From the NCBI GenBank assembly GCA_018268515.1, contig JAFDWK010000016.1, forward strand, positions 90,970 to 154,969: a DNA stretch of 64,000 nucleotides, in the 5' to 3' direction. Shown here one piece after another: positions 25,632 to 35,251 of this stretch. Position 1 is the first letter of the stretch; each line of letters begins with the position of its first letter. The notes under the pieces were generated by a model, which did not search any database, was not told the origin of the DNA, and saw only the letters and a list, made by a program, of their open reading frames with translations. The DNA comes from Actinomycetota bacterium (GTDB lineage Bacteria; Actinomycetota; Actinomycetes; Actinomycetales; Microbacteriaceae). Both the position numbers and the translations under genes were made by a program.

Positions 25632-26627
25632 ATGATCCGATTCGAGAACGTCACCAAGCGCTATCGCGGCACCAAGCGTCCCGCGTTGTCCGGGGTCGAT
25701 TTCGAGGTGCAGCGAGGCGAGTTCGTCTTCCTCGTCGGCGCGTCGGGATCCGGGAAGAGCTCCTGCCTGCAGCTGATCCTCCGCGAGGAGTCGCCCACGT
25801 CCGGCCGCGTCGCCGTGCTCGGGCGCGACCTGCGCTCCATCGCGAACCGCAAGGTCCCCTACTTCCGCCGCAGCATCGGATCCGTCTTCCAGGACTTCCG
25901 GCTGCTGCCCTCCAAGACCGTCTACCAGAACGTCGCGTTCACCCTGCAGGTGACCGGCGCCTCCCGTGGGTTCATCCAGCAGGCGGTGCCGGAGGCGCTC
26001 GCCCTCGTCGGCCTGAGCGGCAAGGAGAAGCGCCTGCCGCACGAGCTCTCCGGCGGTGAGCAGCAGCGCGTGGCGATCGCCCGCGCGATCGTGAATCGTC
26101 CGCAGATCGTGCTCGCCGACGAGCCGACCGGAAACCTCGACCCCGGCACCTCGGTCGACATCATGCAGCTGCTCGCCCGGATCAACGCCGGTGGCACGAC
26201 CGTGCTGATGGCCACCCACGAGGCGGCGTTCGTCGACCAGATGCAGCGCCGCGTGATCGAGCTGCGCGACGGCGAGATGGTGCGCGACGAGGTCGGCGGC
26301 GGCTACGGCGACACCTCCAACGTGCCGCGCCTGGAGCCCGAAGCGATCCGCGGCGCCGCGGCGACCGCCGCGTTGCAGACCGTGCGCGAGGTGCACCGGC
26401 AGACCGAGGCGGCGATCGCGGATCCGGTTCCGGCACCCGCCGAGGATCGTGTCCTCGCGCAGACGCAGACGGCCGCCCCGCAGCAGCCGACGGTCAAGCC
26501 CGCTGACGACGTGCGACCGGCGACGCACCCGATCACGATCCCGGCCGTCGACCTCGCCGAACTGGGCGTGGCCGACCGGCTGGGACTCGATACCGGCGAC
26601 GATGAGGAAGTGGGACCGGTGTCATGA
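25632..26627 (+). CDS. ftsE: Cell division ATP-binding protein FtsE
   Basis: 331 residues. ABC ATPase that with FtsX controls septal peptidoglycan hydrolases. IRFENVTKRY start, Walker A GASGSGKSS, Q-loop GSVFQDFRLL, signature [13 protein letters not shown], Walker B IVLADEPTGNLD, switch ATHEAAFV. The core ends near residue 222; a ~110-residue Ala/Pro/Thr-rich tail follows, which typical FtsE lacks. TAGGCT -10-like box 9 nt before the ATG. Overlaps ftsX by 4 nt. Confidence 0.94.
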   Translation: MIRFENVTKRYRGTKRPALSGVDFEVQRGEFVFLVGASGSGKSSCLQLILREESPTSGRVAVLGRDLRSIANRKVPYFRRSIGSVFQDFRLLPSKTVYQNVAFTLQVTGASRGFIQQAVPEALALVGLSGKEKRLPHELSGGEQQRVAIARAIVNRPQIVLADEPTGNLDPGTSVDIMQLLARINAGGTTVLMATHEAAFVDQMQRRVIELRDGEMVRDEVGGGYGDTSNVPRLEPEAIRGAAATAALQTVREVHRQTEAAIADPVPAPAEDRVLAQTQTAAPQQPTVKPADDVRPATHPITIPAVDLAELGVADRLGLDTGDDEEVGPVS

Positions 26628-27538
26628 GGTTCGGACTCATCCTCGGCGAGGCGCTCACGGGCCTGCGCCGCAACGCCTCCATGGTCATCTCCGTCGTGCT
26701 GGTCACGTTCGTCTCGCTCACCTTCGTGGGCGCGGCGATCCTGATGCAGGCGCAGATCGGCACCATGCGGGCCTACTGGCAGGATCGCGCGCAGGTCGCG
26801 ATCTACATGTGCTCCTCGGTGTCGACGTCGCCGGGCTGCGTGGGCGGGATCGCGTCGGAGGACCAGATCAAGGCCGTGCAGGCAGAGCTCGACGGCGCCA
26901 CGCTCAAGCCGCTGATCGCCAAGACCAGCTTCCAGACCGCGGATCAGGCCTACCAGGAGACCCTGAAGCTCGTCGGCAAGGACTACGCCGGCGTGCTCAC
27001 CGCCGATCAGGTCAACGCCGTGTTCAAGGTCAACCTCAAGGATCAGACCCAGTCCGCGGTGATCGCCGAGGCCTTCAGCGGCTTCAAGGGCGTGGACGAG
27101 GTGAAGGACCAGCTGGAGTACCTGGATCCGCTCTTCAACGCGCTCACGGTCGCCACCTACATCGCGGTCGGGATCGCCGTGCTGATGCTCATCGCCGCGG
27201 TGCTGCTGATCGGCACCACGATCCGATTGTCGGCGTATGCGCGACGGCGGGAGATCGGGATCATGCGCCTCGTCGGCGCTTCGAACCGGTTCATCCAGAC
27301 GCCCTTCGTGCTCGAGGGCGTGTTCGCCGCGGTGATCGGATCCGTGCTCGCGAGCGCTGCCGTGCTGCTGGGCGTGCACTTCGGGGTGCAGGATTACCTC
27401 ACGAAACGGGTCTCGTTCATCACGACCTGGGTGGGCATGAACGAGGCGCTGATCGTGGTGCCGGTGCTCGTCGGCATCGGCGTGCTCCTCGCCGCGCTCA
27501 GTGCCGGGTTCGCGATCCGCCGCTGGCTGCGCGCCTGA
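26624..27538 (+). CDS. ftsX: Cell division membrane protein FtsX
   Basis: 304 residues, four transmembrane helices: one at about 20-42, then a ~125-residue extracytoplasmic domain with a Cys pair (YMCSSVSTSPGCVGG) and three C-terminal helices. TIRLSAYARRREIGIMRLVGAS is the conserved cytoplasmic turn of FtsX. The extracytoplasmic domain in mycobacteria recruits the NlpC/P60 hydrolase RipC; an NlpC/P60 gene is 1.3 kb upstream here. Confidence 0.94.
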   Translation: MRFGLILGEALTGLRRNASMVISVVLVTFVSLTFVGAAILMQAQIGTMRAYWQDRAQVAIYMCSSVSTSPGCVGGIASEDQIKAVQAELDGATLKPLIAKTSFQTADQAYQETLKLVGKDYAGVLTADQVNAVFKVNLKDQTQSAVIAEAFSGFKGVDEVKDQLEYLDPLFNALTVATYIAVGIAVLMLIAAVLLIGTTIRLSAYARRREIGIMRLVGASNRFIQTPFVLEGVFAAVIGSVLASAAVLLGVHFGVQDYLTKRVSFITTWVGMNEALIVVPVLVGIGVLLAALSAGFAIRRWLRA

Positions 27539-27639
27539 GCCGCGCCACTGCGCGGCCCTGACCCGCGACGCTGTGTAGACTGGCGGGCTGGCCGTCCTCG
27601 GCCGCCGACCATCCACGACAACACACGCAGGAGAAGACA

Positions 27640-28116
27640 ATGCCCAGGGAACGCGGGGAGAAGGTCATCGCGACCAATCGTCGCGCACGTCACGACTACA
27701 ACCTGGAGAAGTCGTACGAGGCGGGACTCGTGCTCACCGGCACCGAGGTGAAGTCGCTGCGCCAGGGACGAGCGAACCTGACGGACGGCTACGCGTTCAT
27801 CAAGGGCAACGAGGCGTTCCTCGACGCCGTGCACATCCCGGAGTGCTCCCAGGGGCACTGGACGAACCACTCGGCCAAGCGGATCCGCAAGCTCCTGCTG
27901 CACAAGGAGGAGATCGCGAAGCTCTCGCACGCGGTCTCGGCCGGCGGCTACACCCTGATCCCGCTGCGGCTGTACTTCTCCGACGGGCGCGCCAAGGTCG
28001 AGATCGCCCTGGCGAAGGGCAAGCGCGAGTACGACAAGCGCCAGGCGCTGCGCGAGCGTCAGGACTCCCGTGAGGCCGAGCGCGCCATGCGCACGCGCAA
28101 CCGCCTGGGGGAGTGA
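27640..28116 (+). CDS. smpB: SsrA-binding protein SmpB
   Basis: 158 residues. Binds tmRNA and starts trans-translation on stalled ribosomes. VIATNRRARHDYNLEKSYEAGLVLTGTEVKSLR, GRANLTDGYAFIKGNEAFL and the basic C-terminal tail (KREYDKRQALRERQDSREAERAM) are all present. ATG preceded by AGGAG; a TAGACT box at 27576-27581 gives a ~50-nt leader. The ftsE-ftsX-smpB order is conserved in Gram-positives. No ssrA gene follows in this window. Confidence 0.96.
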   Translation: MPRERGEKVIATNRRARHDYNLEKSYEAGLVLTGTEVKSLRQGRANLTDGYAFIKGNEAFLDAVHIPECSQGHWTNHSAKRIRKLLLHKEEIAKLSHAVSAGGYTLIPLRLYFSDGRAKVEIALAKGKREYDKRQALRERQDSREAERAMRTRNRLGE

Positions 28117-28138
28117 CCCGCCGGGTTCCTCGGACGAT

Positions 28139-28155
28139 GCGGGGCTGAGCCCCGC
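28139..28155. terminator. GC hairpin between smpB and the S9 peptidase
   Basis: GCGGGGC (28139-28145), TGA loop, GCCCCGC (28149-28155). It sits between two convergent genes and could terminate both; no U-run on either side. Confidence 0.55.
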
Positions 28156-28158
28156 CGG

Positions 28159-30072
28159 TCACGGTGCCGGGTCGAACCCGAACACGCCGCCGAGGAAGCG
28201 CAGCTCCGCCTCCGCGGCGGCGCTGATCGTGTCCGCCTGCCGGAAGCCGTGGCCCTCGCCGTCGAACAGCAGGTACTCGTGCGGCACACCGCGCGCGGCG
28301 AGCGCGTCGCGGATCGCCTCCGACTGCGACGGCGGCACCACGGCATCGTCCGCGCCCTGCAGGATCAGCACGGGCACGTCGATCCGTGAGGCCGAGGTGA
28401 GCGGGGAGCGGTCGATGTAGGTCTGCTCGGCGTCCGGCAACGGGCCGATGAGGCCGTCGAGGTAGTGCCGCTCGAAATCGTGCGTGTCCTCCGCGAGCAG
28501 GCGCGCATCGGCGACGCCGTAGCGGTCGATGCCCGCCGCGAACGCGCCGCCGCGGACGAGGGCCGACAGCACGGTCCACCCGCCGGCCGACCCGCCGCGA
28601 ACGGCGATGCGGACGGGATCCGCGATGCCGGCGTCGGCGAGCCCCCGGGCGGCGGCGAGCACGTCGTCCACATCGACGACGCCCCACTGACCGTCGAGCC
28701 GCGTGCGGTAGTCACGGCCGTAGCCGGTGGAACCGCCGTAGTTCACTTCGAGCACGCCGATGCCGCGGCTGGTGAAGTACGTGATCCATCCGGCTTGTGC
28801 CCCCGTCGCATGCGCGGTCGGGCCGCCGTGCACCTGCACGATGTACGGCGGCAGGACGGTCGGATCCGCGGTGACATCGGGGTTCGCGGGTGCATGGTCG
28901 AAGGCGTGCACCGGGCCGCGCGGTCCGTCGAACGTCACCGGACGCGCGCCCGGCACCCATGCGGGATCCGCCGGCTCGCCGCCGCGGATCGCGCGTGTCG
29001 TCCCGGCGTCGACGTCCAGCTCCCAGATCCCCGGTGCCACCCGCGCGCCCTGCCCGGTGATCAGGACCAGGGATCCGCGCGAGTCCTCCAGGCTCAGGTC
29101 GCCGTCGAACGGCACGTCGAACTCGTGCAGGAGCGCGCCTGCGGCGTCGAGCAGCACGACCGAGTCGGATCCGTTCGTGCGGACGGCCAGGATCCGGCCG
29201 TCCTCGAGGATGCGGAACCAGCGCTGGCCGAGCACCCACAGGCCGCCGCCGGTGTCGGCGTCGGCCGGGGCGAAGAAGTCCTCCCGGATCGCCGGACGGA
29301 ACTGGTCCGGGGGTGCGGGCCGATCATCGAGGCGTGCGCGGTGAAGGTTCCATCGCCCGGTCGCGTCGTCGGCGAACAGCACCTCGTCGTCCGTGATCCA
29401 TTCCGGCTGCAGCGCCGCCCGGGCCGGGATCGTGCGGCGCCCGGGGCCGTCGAAGTCCGCGATGACCGCGATCGCGGTGTCCCAGGGCATGCGGGCTTCG
29501 GTCCATTCGACGAAGGCGAGCCGGGAACCATCGGGGGACAGCGCCGGATGGGCGAAGAACCCGGAGGAGCTGAGGATCCTGATGTCGCGGGAGCCGTCCG
29601 CCGCGGATCCGTCCCACGGGATCTCGACGATCGCGCGCTCATGCTGCTCAGGACGCAGATCCTCCTGCACGGCGAACAGCCGCCCCTGCTGCAGCCGGAG
29701 CCCGCCGTAGCGCGGCCCCGGTGCCGTGAGCGGGACCGGGGTGTCGGATCCCGGATCCAGACGGTGCACGCGCTGGTCGCCGCCGTCGACGAACAGCAGC
29801 GTGCCGTCCTCGGCGACCGTCCACGCGCCGCCGCCGTACTCGTGCACGCGTGAGCGCGCGCTCCACGGGGCCGGCAGTACCTCGAGGATCGCACCGTCGG
29901 GGTCCTGCCGCAGCACGCGCATGCGCCCGCGCTCGGTGGGCACGGACTCGCTCCACCAGATCCCGCCGTCCCCGTACCGGGCGCCGTCGATCTTCGCGCC
30001 GGCGGCGGCGAGGCCTGCGGCGGACATCGGGGAAGGCCAGGATCCGTACGGGGTGCTCGACGCTGTCTCCAC
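28159..30072 (-). CDS. S9 family prolyl-oligopeptidase-like peptidase
   Basis: 637 residues from the GTG at 30072 (ETASSTPYGSW...); GTG at 30099 would add nine. N-terminal beta-propeller (to about 370) with repeats such as HPALSPDGSRLAFVEW; C-terminal alpha/beta hydrolase (about 380-637) with catalytic Ser in VRGGSAGGWTVL, Asp in LQGADDAVVPPSQ and His in DGEGHGF. VHGGPTAHAT forms the oxyanion region. No signal peptide, so cytoplasmic; likely an acylaminoacyl- or dipeptidyl-peptidase class enzyme. Confidence 0.88.
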   Translation of the reverse strand: METASSTPYGSWPSPMSAAGLAAAGAKIDGARYGDGGIWWSESVPTERGRMRVLRQDPDGAILEVLPAPWSARSRVHEYGGGAWTVAEDGTLLFVDGGDQRVHRLDPGSDTPVPLTAPGPRYGGLRLQQGRLFAVQEDLRPEQHERAIVEIPWDGSAADGSRDIRILSSSGFFAHPALSPDGSRLAFVEWTEARMPWDTAIAVIADFDGPGRRTIPARAALQPEWITDDEVLFADDATGRWNLHRARLDDRPAPPDQFRPAIREDFFAPADADTGGGLWVLGQRWFRILEDGRILAVRTNGSDSVVLLDAAGALLHEFDVPFDGDLSLEDSRGSLVLITGQGARVAPGIWELDVDAGTTRAIRGGEPADPAWVPGARPVTFDGPRGPVHAFDHAPANPDVTADPTVLPPYIVQVHGGPTAHATGAQAGWITYFTSRGIGVLEVNYGGSTGYGRDYRTRLDGQWGVVDVDDVLAAARGLADAGIADPVRIAVRGGSAGGWTVLSALVRGGAFAAGIDRYGVADARLLAEDTHDFERHYLDGLIGPLPDAEQTYIDRSPLTSASRIDVPVLILQGADDAVVPPSQSEAIRDALAARGVPHEYLLFDGEGHGFRQADTISAAAEAELRFLGGVFGFDPAP

Positions 30073-30165
30073 CTGTCCGAGTGTGTCATGCCCGAGCACA
30101 CGCTTTCGCCCGCTCAGGGGACGGACATAGTCTCGGCACAGGGTTGCCCGCGTAGCGTTCCCGGC

Positions 30166-30855
30166 ATGAACCGGTTCGTGAAGGTCACATCGTGGAGCGC
30201 CAGCGTCGTGCTGGGACTGAGCATCGTCCTCTCGGCGGCGCCGGCATTCGCGGCCACCCCGGACGTCGTGCCGCACGTGACGAATGCCTCCGCCGCGGGA
30301 CCGGCGGTCGTGGCGATCGGCGACTCCATCATGGAGGGGCATGGTCTGGCCCCGGCCCAGGCCTGGCCCGCGCTGCTCGCCCAGCGGTACGGATGGCGGC
30401 TGACGAACCTGGCCAGCGACGGCTCCGGATTCGCCACGGCCGGGGACAACGGCGACACCTTCGCCGACCAGGTGGCGGTCGCGCTCACCCTGCACCCGTC
30501 GATCGTGATCATCTCCGGCAGCAGCAACGACCTGGATCGCACGCCGTCGACGCTCACCGCAGACACGGAGCAGACGCTGCGGGCGCTGCGCGCCGGGCTG
30601 CCGGACGCGCAGATCCTGGTGGTCAGCCCTGTGTGGTCGGACACCCCGGAACCGGATCGACTGGCGTCGATCGACGCCCAGACGGCGGCGGACGCGCTGG
30701 CCGTGGGAGCCCAGGTGATCGACATCGGGCAGCCGCTGAGCGGACGCGCGGACCTGGTGCTACCCGATCAGGTGCATCCCACAGCCCAGGGACAGCAGGT
30801 CATCGCGCGGGCGGTGGCCCGGGCGCTGGCGGTGCGGAGCTCGCTGCGCGGATGA
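30166..30855 (+). CDS. Secreted SGNH/GDSL hydrolase
   Basis: 229 residues. Signal peptide (WSASVVLGLSIVLSAAPAFAA), then an SGNH fold: block I AIGDSIMEGHG with the nucleophile Ser, block II Gly/SDGSGFATAG, block III Asn in SGSSNDLDR, block V DQVHPTAQG with catalytic Asp and His. An esterase acting outside the cell, substrate unknown. ATG at 30166 lies 10 nt after a TAGCGT box; the upstream frame is shadow. Divergent from the S9 peptidase. Confidence 0.87.
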   Translation: MNRFVKVTSWSASVVLGLSIVLSAAPAFAATPDVVPHVTNASAAGPAVVAIGDSIMEGHGLAPAQAWPALLAQRYGWRLTNLASDGSGFATAGDNGDTFADQVAVALTLHPSIVIISGSSNDLDRTPSTLTADTEQTLRALRAGLPDAQILVVSPVWSDTPEPDRLASIDAQTAADALAVGAQVIDIGQPLSGRADLVLPDQVHPTAQGQQVIARAVARALAVRSSLRG

Positions 30856-30953
30856 TCGTCGCGGCGCTGATGACACATGGTGAAACACTGCACGCGGGGC
30901 GTCGCCGGCGCACATAGCGTAGAGGTTCGATCCCGCCCCAACACTGGAGACAG

Positions 30954-31919
30954 ATGTCCTTCGACGCGCCGCCGTTCGCCCCGACCGGGGTCGTACCGCC
31001 GCGCGTGCCGGTCTCCTTCGAGCTGTATCCGCCGCGCACCACGGCGCCCATCGAGGCCCTGCACGAGACGATCCAGCAGCTCGCGACCGCGTCACCGCGG
31101 TTCATCTCCGTCACCTACGGCGCGGGCGGATCCGTCGGCGGGCGCTCGCTCGATGTGCTGCGCTACATCCGCGAGCACACCACGGTCGAGCCGCTCGCGC
31201 ACCTCACCTGCGTGGGCAGCACCTACGCGGGAGCCTCGCGCCTGATCCGGGAGTTCCTCGACGCCGGGATCCTCAGCTTCCTCGCCCTCCGCGGCGATCC
31301 GCCGCTCGGCGAGAACGAGCCGTTCCTCGGGGATCTGGAGAGCTCGGCGCAGCTCGTGCAGCTCATCGACCGGGCACAGGCGGAGCGCGCGCCGTATCAG
31401 GAACGGCCCATCCCGGGCGTTCCGGGGGCGGTTCAGGTCACGCCGCGCCGCAAGGTGAACATCGCCGTCGCCGCCTACCCGAACGGGCACCCTCGGTCGA
31501 CGTATCGCCACCAGGACATCGACGCGCTGCTGGCCAAGCAGGCCGCGGGGGCGACCCTCGCGATCACGCAGCTGTTCTTCCACCCGGACGACTACTTCGC
31601 CTTCGTCGAGCGTGCTCGTCGCGCGGGGGTGACGATCCCGATCCTGCCGGGCATCATGCCGATCACCTCGCCCGCACGCCTGCGCCGCGTGCTCGAGCTC
31701 AGCGGCGAAGAGCTTCCCGCCGAGCTGTCCATCGCGCTCGAGGTCGAGCCGACCGCCGAGGGGCGCACCGAGATCGGCGTCGCCCAGGCGGCGGCACTCG
31801 TGCGCGAACTCGTGGACGGCGGCGCTCCCGGTGTGCACCTGTACGCCTTCAACCAGCACCGCACCGTGCTCGACGTGCTCGAGGGAGCCGGTGTGCTCCA
31901 GTCCGTCGGCGCGCCCTGA
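30954..31919 (+). CDS. metF: Methylenetetrahydrofolate reductase
   Basis: 321 residues. Reduces 5,10-methylene-THF to 5-methyl-THF, the methyl donor for MetE. VSFELYPPRT near the start holds the catalytic Glu; SVTYGAGGS, HLTCVG, LALRGDPP and AAYPNGHP are the FAD/folate motifs. GGAGAC precedes the ATG. Upstream bases (30856-30953) show a TAGCGT box but no recognisable SAM riboswitch. Followed 38 bp later by metE. Confidence 0.94.
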   Translation: MSFDAPPFAPTGVVPPRVPVSFELYPPRTTAPIEALHETIQQLATASPRFISVTYGAGGSVGGRSLDVLRYIREHTTVEPLAHLTCVGSTYAGASRLIREFLDAGILSFLALRGDPPLGENEPFLGDLESSAQLVQLIDRAQAERAPYQERPIPGVPGAVQVTPRRKVNIAVAAYPNGHPRSTYRHQDIDALLAKQAAGATLAITQLFFHPDDYFAFVERARRAGVTIPILPGIMPITSPARLRRVLELSGEELPAELSIALEVEPTAEGRTEIGVAQAAALVRELVDGGAPGVHLYAFNQHRTVLDVLEGAGVLQSVGAP

Positions 31920-31957
31920 ACCGCATTCTTCCCCCTTCCGTCAGAGAGGAACGACCA

Positions 31958-34279
31958 ATGACCGCATTCCCCGAGGGCACCGTCCTGGGCTACCCGCGCA
32001 TCGGCCGCCGGCGCGAGCTGAAGAAGGCCGTCGAGGCGTTCTGGGCAGGACGGATCGACGAGGCCGAGCTCGAGCGCATCGCCGCCGGGCTGCGTGCGGC
32101 CACCCGCGAGCGTCTCGCCGCGCAGGGGCTGGGCCGGAACGACTCCGCGATCCCGGAGTCGTTCTCGTTCTACGACCAGGTGCTCGACGCCGCCGTGACG
32201 GTGGGCGCCATCCCCGCCCGCTTCGAGGATCTGCGTGCCGCCGACGGCACGATCGGCCTGCCCGCGTACTTCACCGTCGCCCGCGGCGAGGGCGACCGCG
32301 CGCCGCTGGAGATGACCAAGTGGTTCGACACGAACTACCACTACCTCGTCCCCGAGATCGGGCCGGACACGGTCTTCTCGCTGTCCAGCGACCGCATCGT
32401 GCGCCAGGTGCAGGAGGCGGCCGAGGCCGGCTTCCGCACCCGTCCCGTGATCGTCGGGCCGGTCACGTTCCTCGCGCTGGCCAAGGCCGCCGACGAGGCG
32501 CCGGAGGGCTTCGACCCGCTGTCCCGCCTCGATGACCTCGTCCCGGTCTACGCCGAGCTGCTCGGCGCGCTCAAGGCCGCCGGCGCGGAGTGGGTGCAGC
32601 TGGACGAGCCCGCGCTCGTGAGCGAGTCGTTGCCGGCCTCGGCCGCCGTGCTCGGCGCCGCCGCGGAGCGGGCGTACGCGGTCCTCGGCGGGCTCGCCGA
32701 GCGTCCGGCGATCTTCGTGGCCGCACCCTACGCGGCCCTCGACGCCAACCTCGCGGTCCTCGCCGCGGCCCCCATCGAGGCGATCGGCCTCGACCTCGTG
32801 CGCGGCACCGTGCCCGCATCCGTTCCCGGCCTCGCCGACAAGGTGCTCGTCGGCGGCGTGATCGACGGCCACAACATCTGGCGCGGCGACCTCTCCGCGG
32901 CCTTCGACGCGCTCGAGGCCCTGCGCGGGCTCGGCGCCGCCGGCGTGGCGGCCGCGACCTCCACCTCGCTGCAGCACGTGCCGCACGACGTCGAGGACGA
33001 GTCCAAGCTCGACGCGCGCCTGGTGAGCTGGCTCGCCTTCGCCGACCAGAAGGTCGCGCAGGTCACGACCCTCGCCCGCGGCCTCGCCGCCGGACGCGCC
33101 GCGATCACCGCCGAGCTCGATGCCGCGTCCGCAGCTCTGGCGGACCGGCTCAGCGCTCCGGGCGTGCGCGTGGACGCGGTGCGCGCCCGCACCGCGGCGC
33201 TCACCGGCGCCGACTTCGACCGGGGCGACTACGATGCGCGCGTGGCCGCGCAGTCGATCGCGCTGGATCTGCCGGCGCTGCCGCTGACGACGATCGGGTC
33301 GTTCCCGCAGACCGGCGACATCCGCCGCGCCCGCGCGCAGTTCACCAAGGGCGAGATCACCGCGGACGAGTACGACGGGTTCCTGCGCGCCGAGATCGGC
33401 CGCGTGGTGGCGCTGCAGGAGGAGCTGGGCCTGGACGTGCTGGTGCACGGCGAGCCCGAGCGCAACGACATGGTGCAGTACTTCGCCGAGAACCTCGACG
33501 GCTTCGACGTCACGGAGAACGGCTGGGTGCAGTCGTACGGATCCCGGGCCACCCGCCCGTCGATCCTGTGGGGCGACGTCTCGCGTCCGGCGCCGATCAC
33601 GGTCGCCTGGTCGCAGTACGCGCAGTCGCTCACCGCGAAGCCGATGAAGGGCATGCTGACCGGTCCGGTCACGATCCTCGCCTGGTCGTTCGTGCGCGAC
33701 GACCAGCCCCTCGCCGAGACCGCCAACCAGGTGGCCCTCGCGCTGCGCGACGAGATCGCGGATCTGGAGGCGGCCGGCATCGGCGTCATCCAGGTGGACG
33801 AGCCGGCGCTGCGCGAGCTGCTGCCGCTGAAGAAGGCCGACCAGCCGGCGTACCTGGACTGGTCCGTCGCGTCGTTCCGCCTCTCCACCGCGGGTGCGGT
33901 CACCGCCACCCAGGTGCACACCCACCTGTGCTATTCGGAGTTCGGCGTCGTCATCGACGCGATCCGTGCGCTCGACGCCGACGTCACCTCGATCGAGGCC
34001 GCCCGCAGCCGCATGGACGTCGTCACCGACATCGCCGCCTCCGGCTTCGACCACGGCATCGGCCCGGGCGTCTACGACATCCACTCGCCGCGCGTGCCGC
34101 AGACCGCCGAGATCGAGGCGCTGCTGCGCCGCGCGGTCGGGGAGATCCCGACGCGTCAGCTCTGGGTCAACCCGGACTGCGGCCTGAAGACCCGCGGCTA
34201 CGAGGAGACCAACGCCTCGCTGCGCAACATCGTCGAGGCCACCCGTCGGATCCGCGAGGACGTGTCCGCCGCAGTCTGA
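31958..34279 (+). CDS. metE: Cobalamin-independent methionine synthase
   Basis: 773 residues, full length. Transfers the methyl group of 5-methyl-THF (polyglutamate) to homocysteine. N-terminal barrel begins GTVLGYPRIGRRRELKKAVEAFW; the C-terminal catalytic barrel begins near TTIGSFPQT and carries the zinc ligands His and Cys in THLCYSEF and Cys in NPDCGLKTR. AGAGAGGA precedes the ATG. With metF it forms a two-gene unit closed by a strong hairpin. Confidence 0.96.
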   Translation: MTAFPEGTVLGYPRIGRRRELKKAVEAFWAGRIDEAELERIAAGLRAATRERLAAQGLGRNDSAIPESFSFYDQVLDAAVTVGAIPARFEDLRAADGTIGLPAYFTVARGEGDRAPLEMTKWFDTNYHYLVPEIGPDTVFSLSSDRIVRQVQEAAEAGFRTRPVIVGPVTFLALAKAADEAPEGFDPLSRLDDLVPVYAELLGALKAAGAEWVQLDEPALVSESLPASAAVLGAAAERAYAVLGGLAERPAIFVAAPYAALDANLAVLAAAPIEAIGLDLVRGTVPASVPGLADKVLVGGVIDGHNIWRGDLSAAFDALEALRGLGAAGVAAATSTSLQHVPHDVEDESKLDARLVSWLAFADQKVAQVTTLARGLAAGRAAITAELDAASAALADRLSAPGVRVDAVRARTAALTGADFDRGDYDARVAAQSIALDLPALPLTTIGSFPQTGDIRRARAQFTKGEITADEYDGFLRAEIGRVVALQEELGLDVLVHGEPERNDMVQYFAENLDGFDVTENGWVQSYGSRATRPSILWGDVSRPAPITVAWSQYAQSLTAKPMKGMLTGPVTILAWSFVRDDQPLAETANQVALALRDEIADLEAAGIGVIQVDEPALRELLPLKKADQPAYLDWSVASFRLSTAGAVTATQVHTHLCYSEFGVVIDAIRALDADVTSIEAARSRMDVVTDIAASGFDHGIGPGVYDIHSPRVPQTAEIEALLRRAVGEIPTRQLWVNPDCGLKTRGYEETNASLRNIVEATRRIREDVSAAV

Positions 34280-34298
34280 CCTGCGATCCTGACATGCC

Positions 34299-34330
34299 GA
34301 TGCCCTCCCGGATCCGTCCGGGAGGGCATC
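34299..34330. terminator. 14-bp perfect hairpin between metE and lexA
   Basis: GATGCCCTCCCGGA (34299-34312), TCCG loop, and the exact complement (34317-34330). It lies between convergent metE and lexA, so it probably ends both transcripts. Followed by GTCG rather than a U-run. Confidence 0.85.
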
Positions 34331-34346
34331 GTCGATTCGAGAGCGG

Positions 34347-35033
34347 TCAGACGGCGCGGAGCACCGCCACGACCTTGCCGAGCACCACGGCGTCGTCCCC
34401 GAGGATCGGCTCGAACGCGCTGTTGCGGGGGAGCAGCCAGACATGGCCGTCGCGGCGTCGGAACGTCTTCACCGTGGCCTCGCCGTCGAGCATGGCCGCC
34501 ACGATCTCGCCGTTCTCCGCGGTGCCCTGCGAGCGCACGACGACCCAGTCGCCGTCGCAGATCGCGGCGTCGATCATCGACTCGCCCGAGACCTTCAGCA
34601 TGAACAGGTCGCCCTTGCCGACGAGCTGACGGGGCAGCGGGAAGATCTCCTCGACCTGCTGCTCCGCCGTGATCGGCACTCCTGCCGCGATCCGGCCGAC
34701 GAGCGGCACGAGCGCGGCATCGCCGACGGACGGCGCGGCGTCGGCGGGGTTCTCGGTGGACAGGCCCGGCAGATCGATGAGGACCTCCATCGCGCGGGTC
34801 TTGCCGGCATCGCGGCGCAGGTAGCCGCTGAGCTCGAGCTGACCGAGCTGATGCGTCACGCTGCTGAGCGACTTGAGCCCCACGGCGTCGCCGATCTCGC
34901 GCATGCTCGGCGGGTAGCCGTGCCGGGCGATCGAGGTCTGGATGACCTCGAGGATCGCCATCTGCTTCGCACTGAGGCTCCTGCGGCGCCGCGTCCGCGG
35001 GGCCTCGGAGCCGGGGGTCGCACCGTCGCTCAT
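34347..35033 (-). CDS. lexA: SOS repressor LexA
   Basis: 228 residues. Winged-helix DNA-binding domain (about 20-85; [29 protein letters not shown]) and C-terminal latent protease: cleavage site A-G in GRIAAGVPI, nucleophile Ser in [12 protein letters not shown], and Lys in ATVKTF. ATG at 35033 with AAGGAG 7 nt upstream; the long frame beyond this is shadow. Represses DNA-damage genes, probably including itself and the divergent LysM gene. Confidence 0.95.
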   Translation of the reverse strand: MSDGATPGSEAPRTRRRRSLSAKQMAILEVIQTSIARHGYPPSMREIGDAVGLKSLSSVTHQLGQLELSGYLRRDAGKTRAMEVLIDLPGLSTENPADAAPSVGDAALVPLVGRIAAGVPITAEQQVEEIFPLPRQLVGKGDLFMLKVSGESMIDAAICDGDWVVVRSQGTAENGEIVAAMLDGEATVKTFRRRDGHVWLLPRNSAFEPILGDDAVVLGKVVAVLRAV

Positions 35034-35164
35034 GCCATCTCCTTCGTGTGCATCCTGCCCTCCCGGATCCGTGAGACCGGCACAGATTCGCGGGCGGCGA
35101 TTCGAATGTCGGTGGTCCGTGATGGGGTCTTCGTATCGAAACCGTATCCGAGATCGGCGCGGAA

Positions 35165-35251
35165 TCGATAGATCTGTTCGAGCGTGTCGTCGATTCTCCG
35201 GAACCGATATTCGAAGAATGCTTGACAGATGTTCGAACTCGAAAGTAGTTT
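35165..35251. promoter_or_regulatory. lexA / LysM divergent control region with SOS-box-like sites
   Basis: A -35 TTGACA (35222-35227) and -10-like TAGTTT (35246-35251, 18-bp spacer) point toward the LysM gene. Overlapping the -35, CTTGACAGATGTTCGA (35221-35236) matches the actinobacterial LexA operator (TCGAACA-NN-TGTTCGA) in 10 of 14 fixed positions, with a perfect right half. A second site, 35165-35181, has a perfect left half TCGAACA read on the minus strand. The whole 320-bp gap is unusually AT-rich for this genome and full of TTCGA/TCGAA words. Confidence 0.6.

Noticed and set aside
28117-28158. ssrA (tmRNA) gene after smpB
   Set aside because: Only 42 bases separate smpB from the next gene and no tmRNA sequence (tRNA-Ala-like ends, tag ORF) is present.
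30856-30953. SAM riboswitch before metF
   Set aside because: The short gap lacks the conserved SAM aptamer blocks and enough length for one.
31592-34444. 950-codon minus-strand frame antisense to metE and the end of metF
   Set aside because: It mirrors the high GC third-position bias of metE, has no recognisable domain and lies fully over a complete, well-conserved gene.
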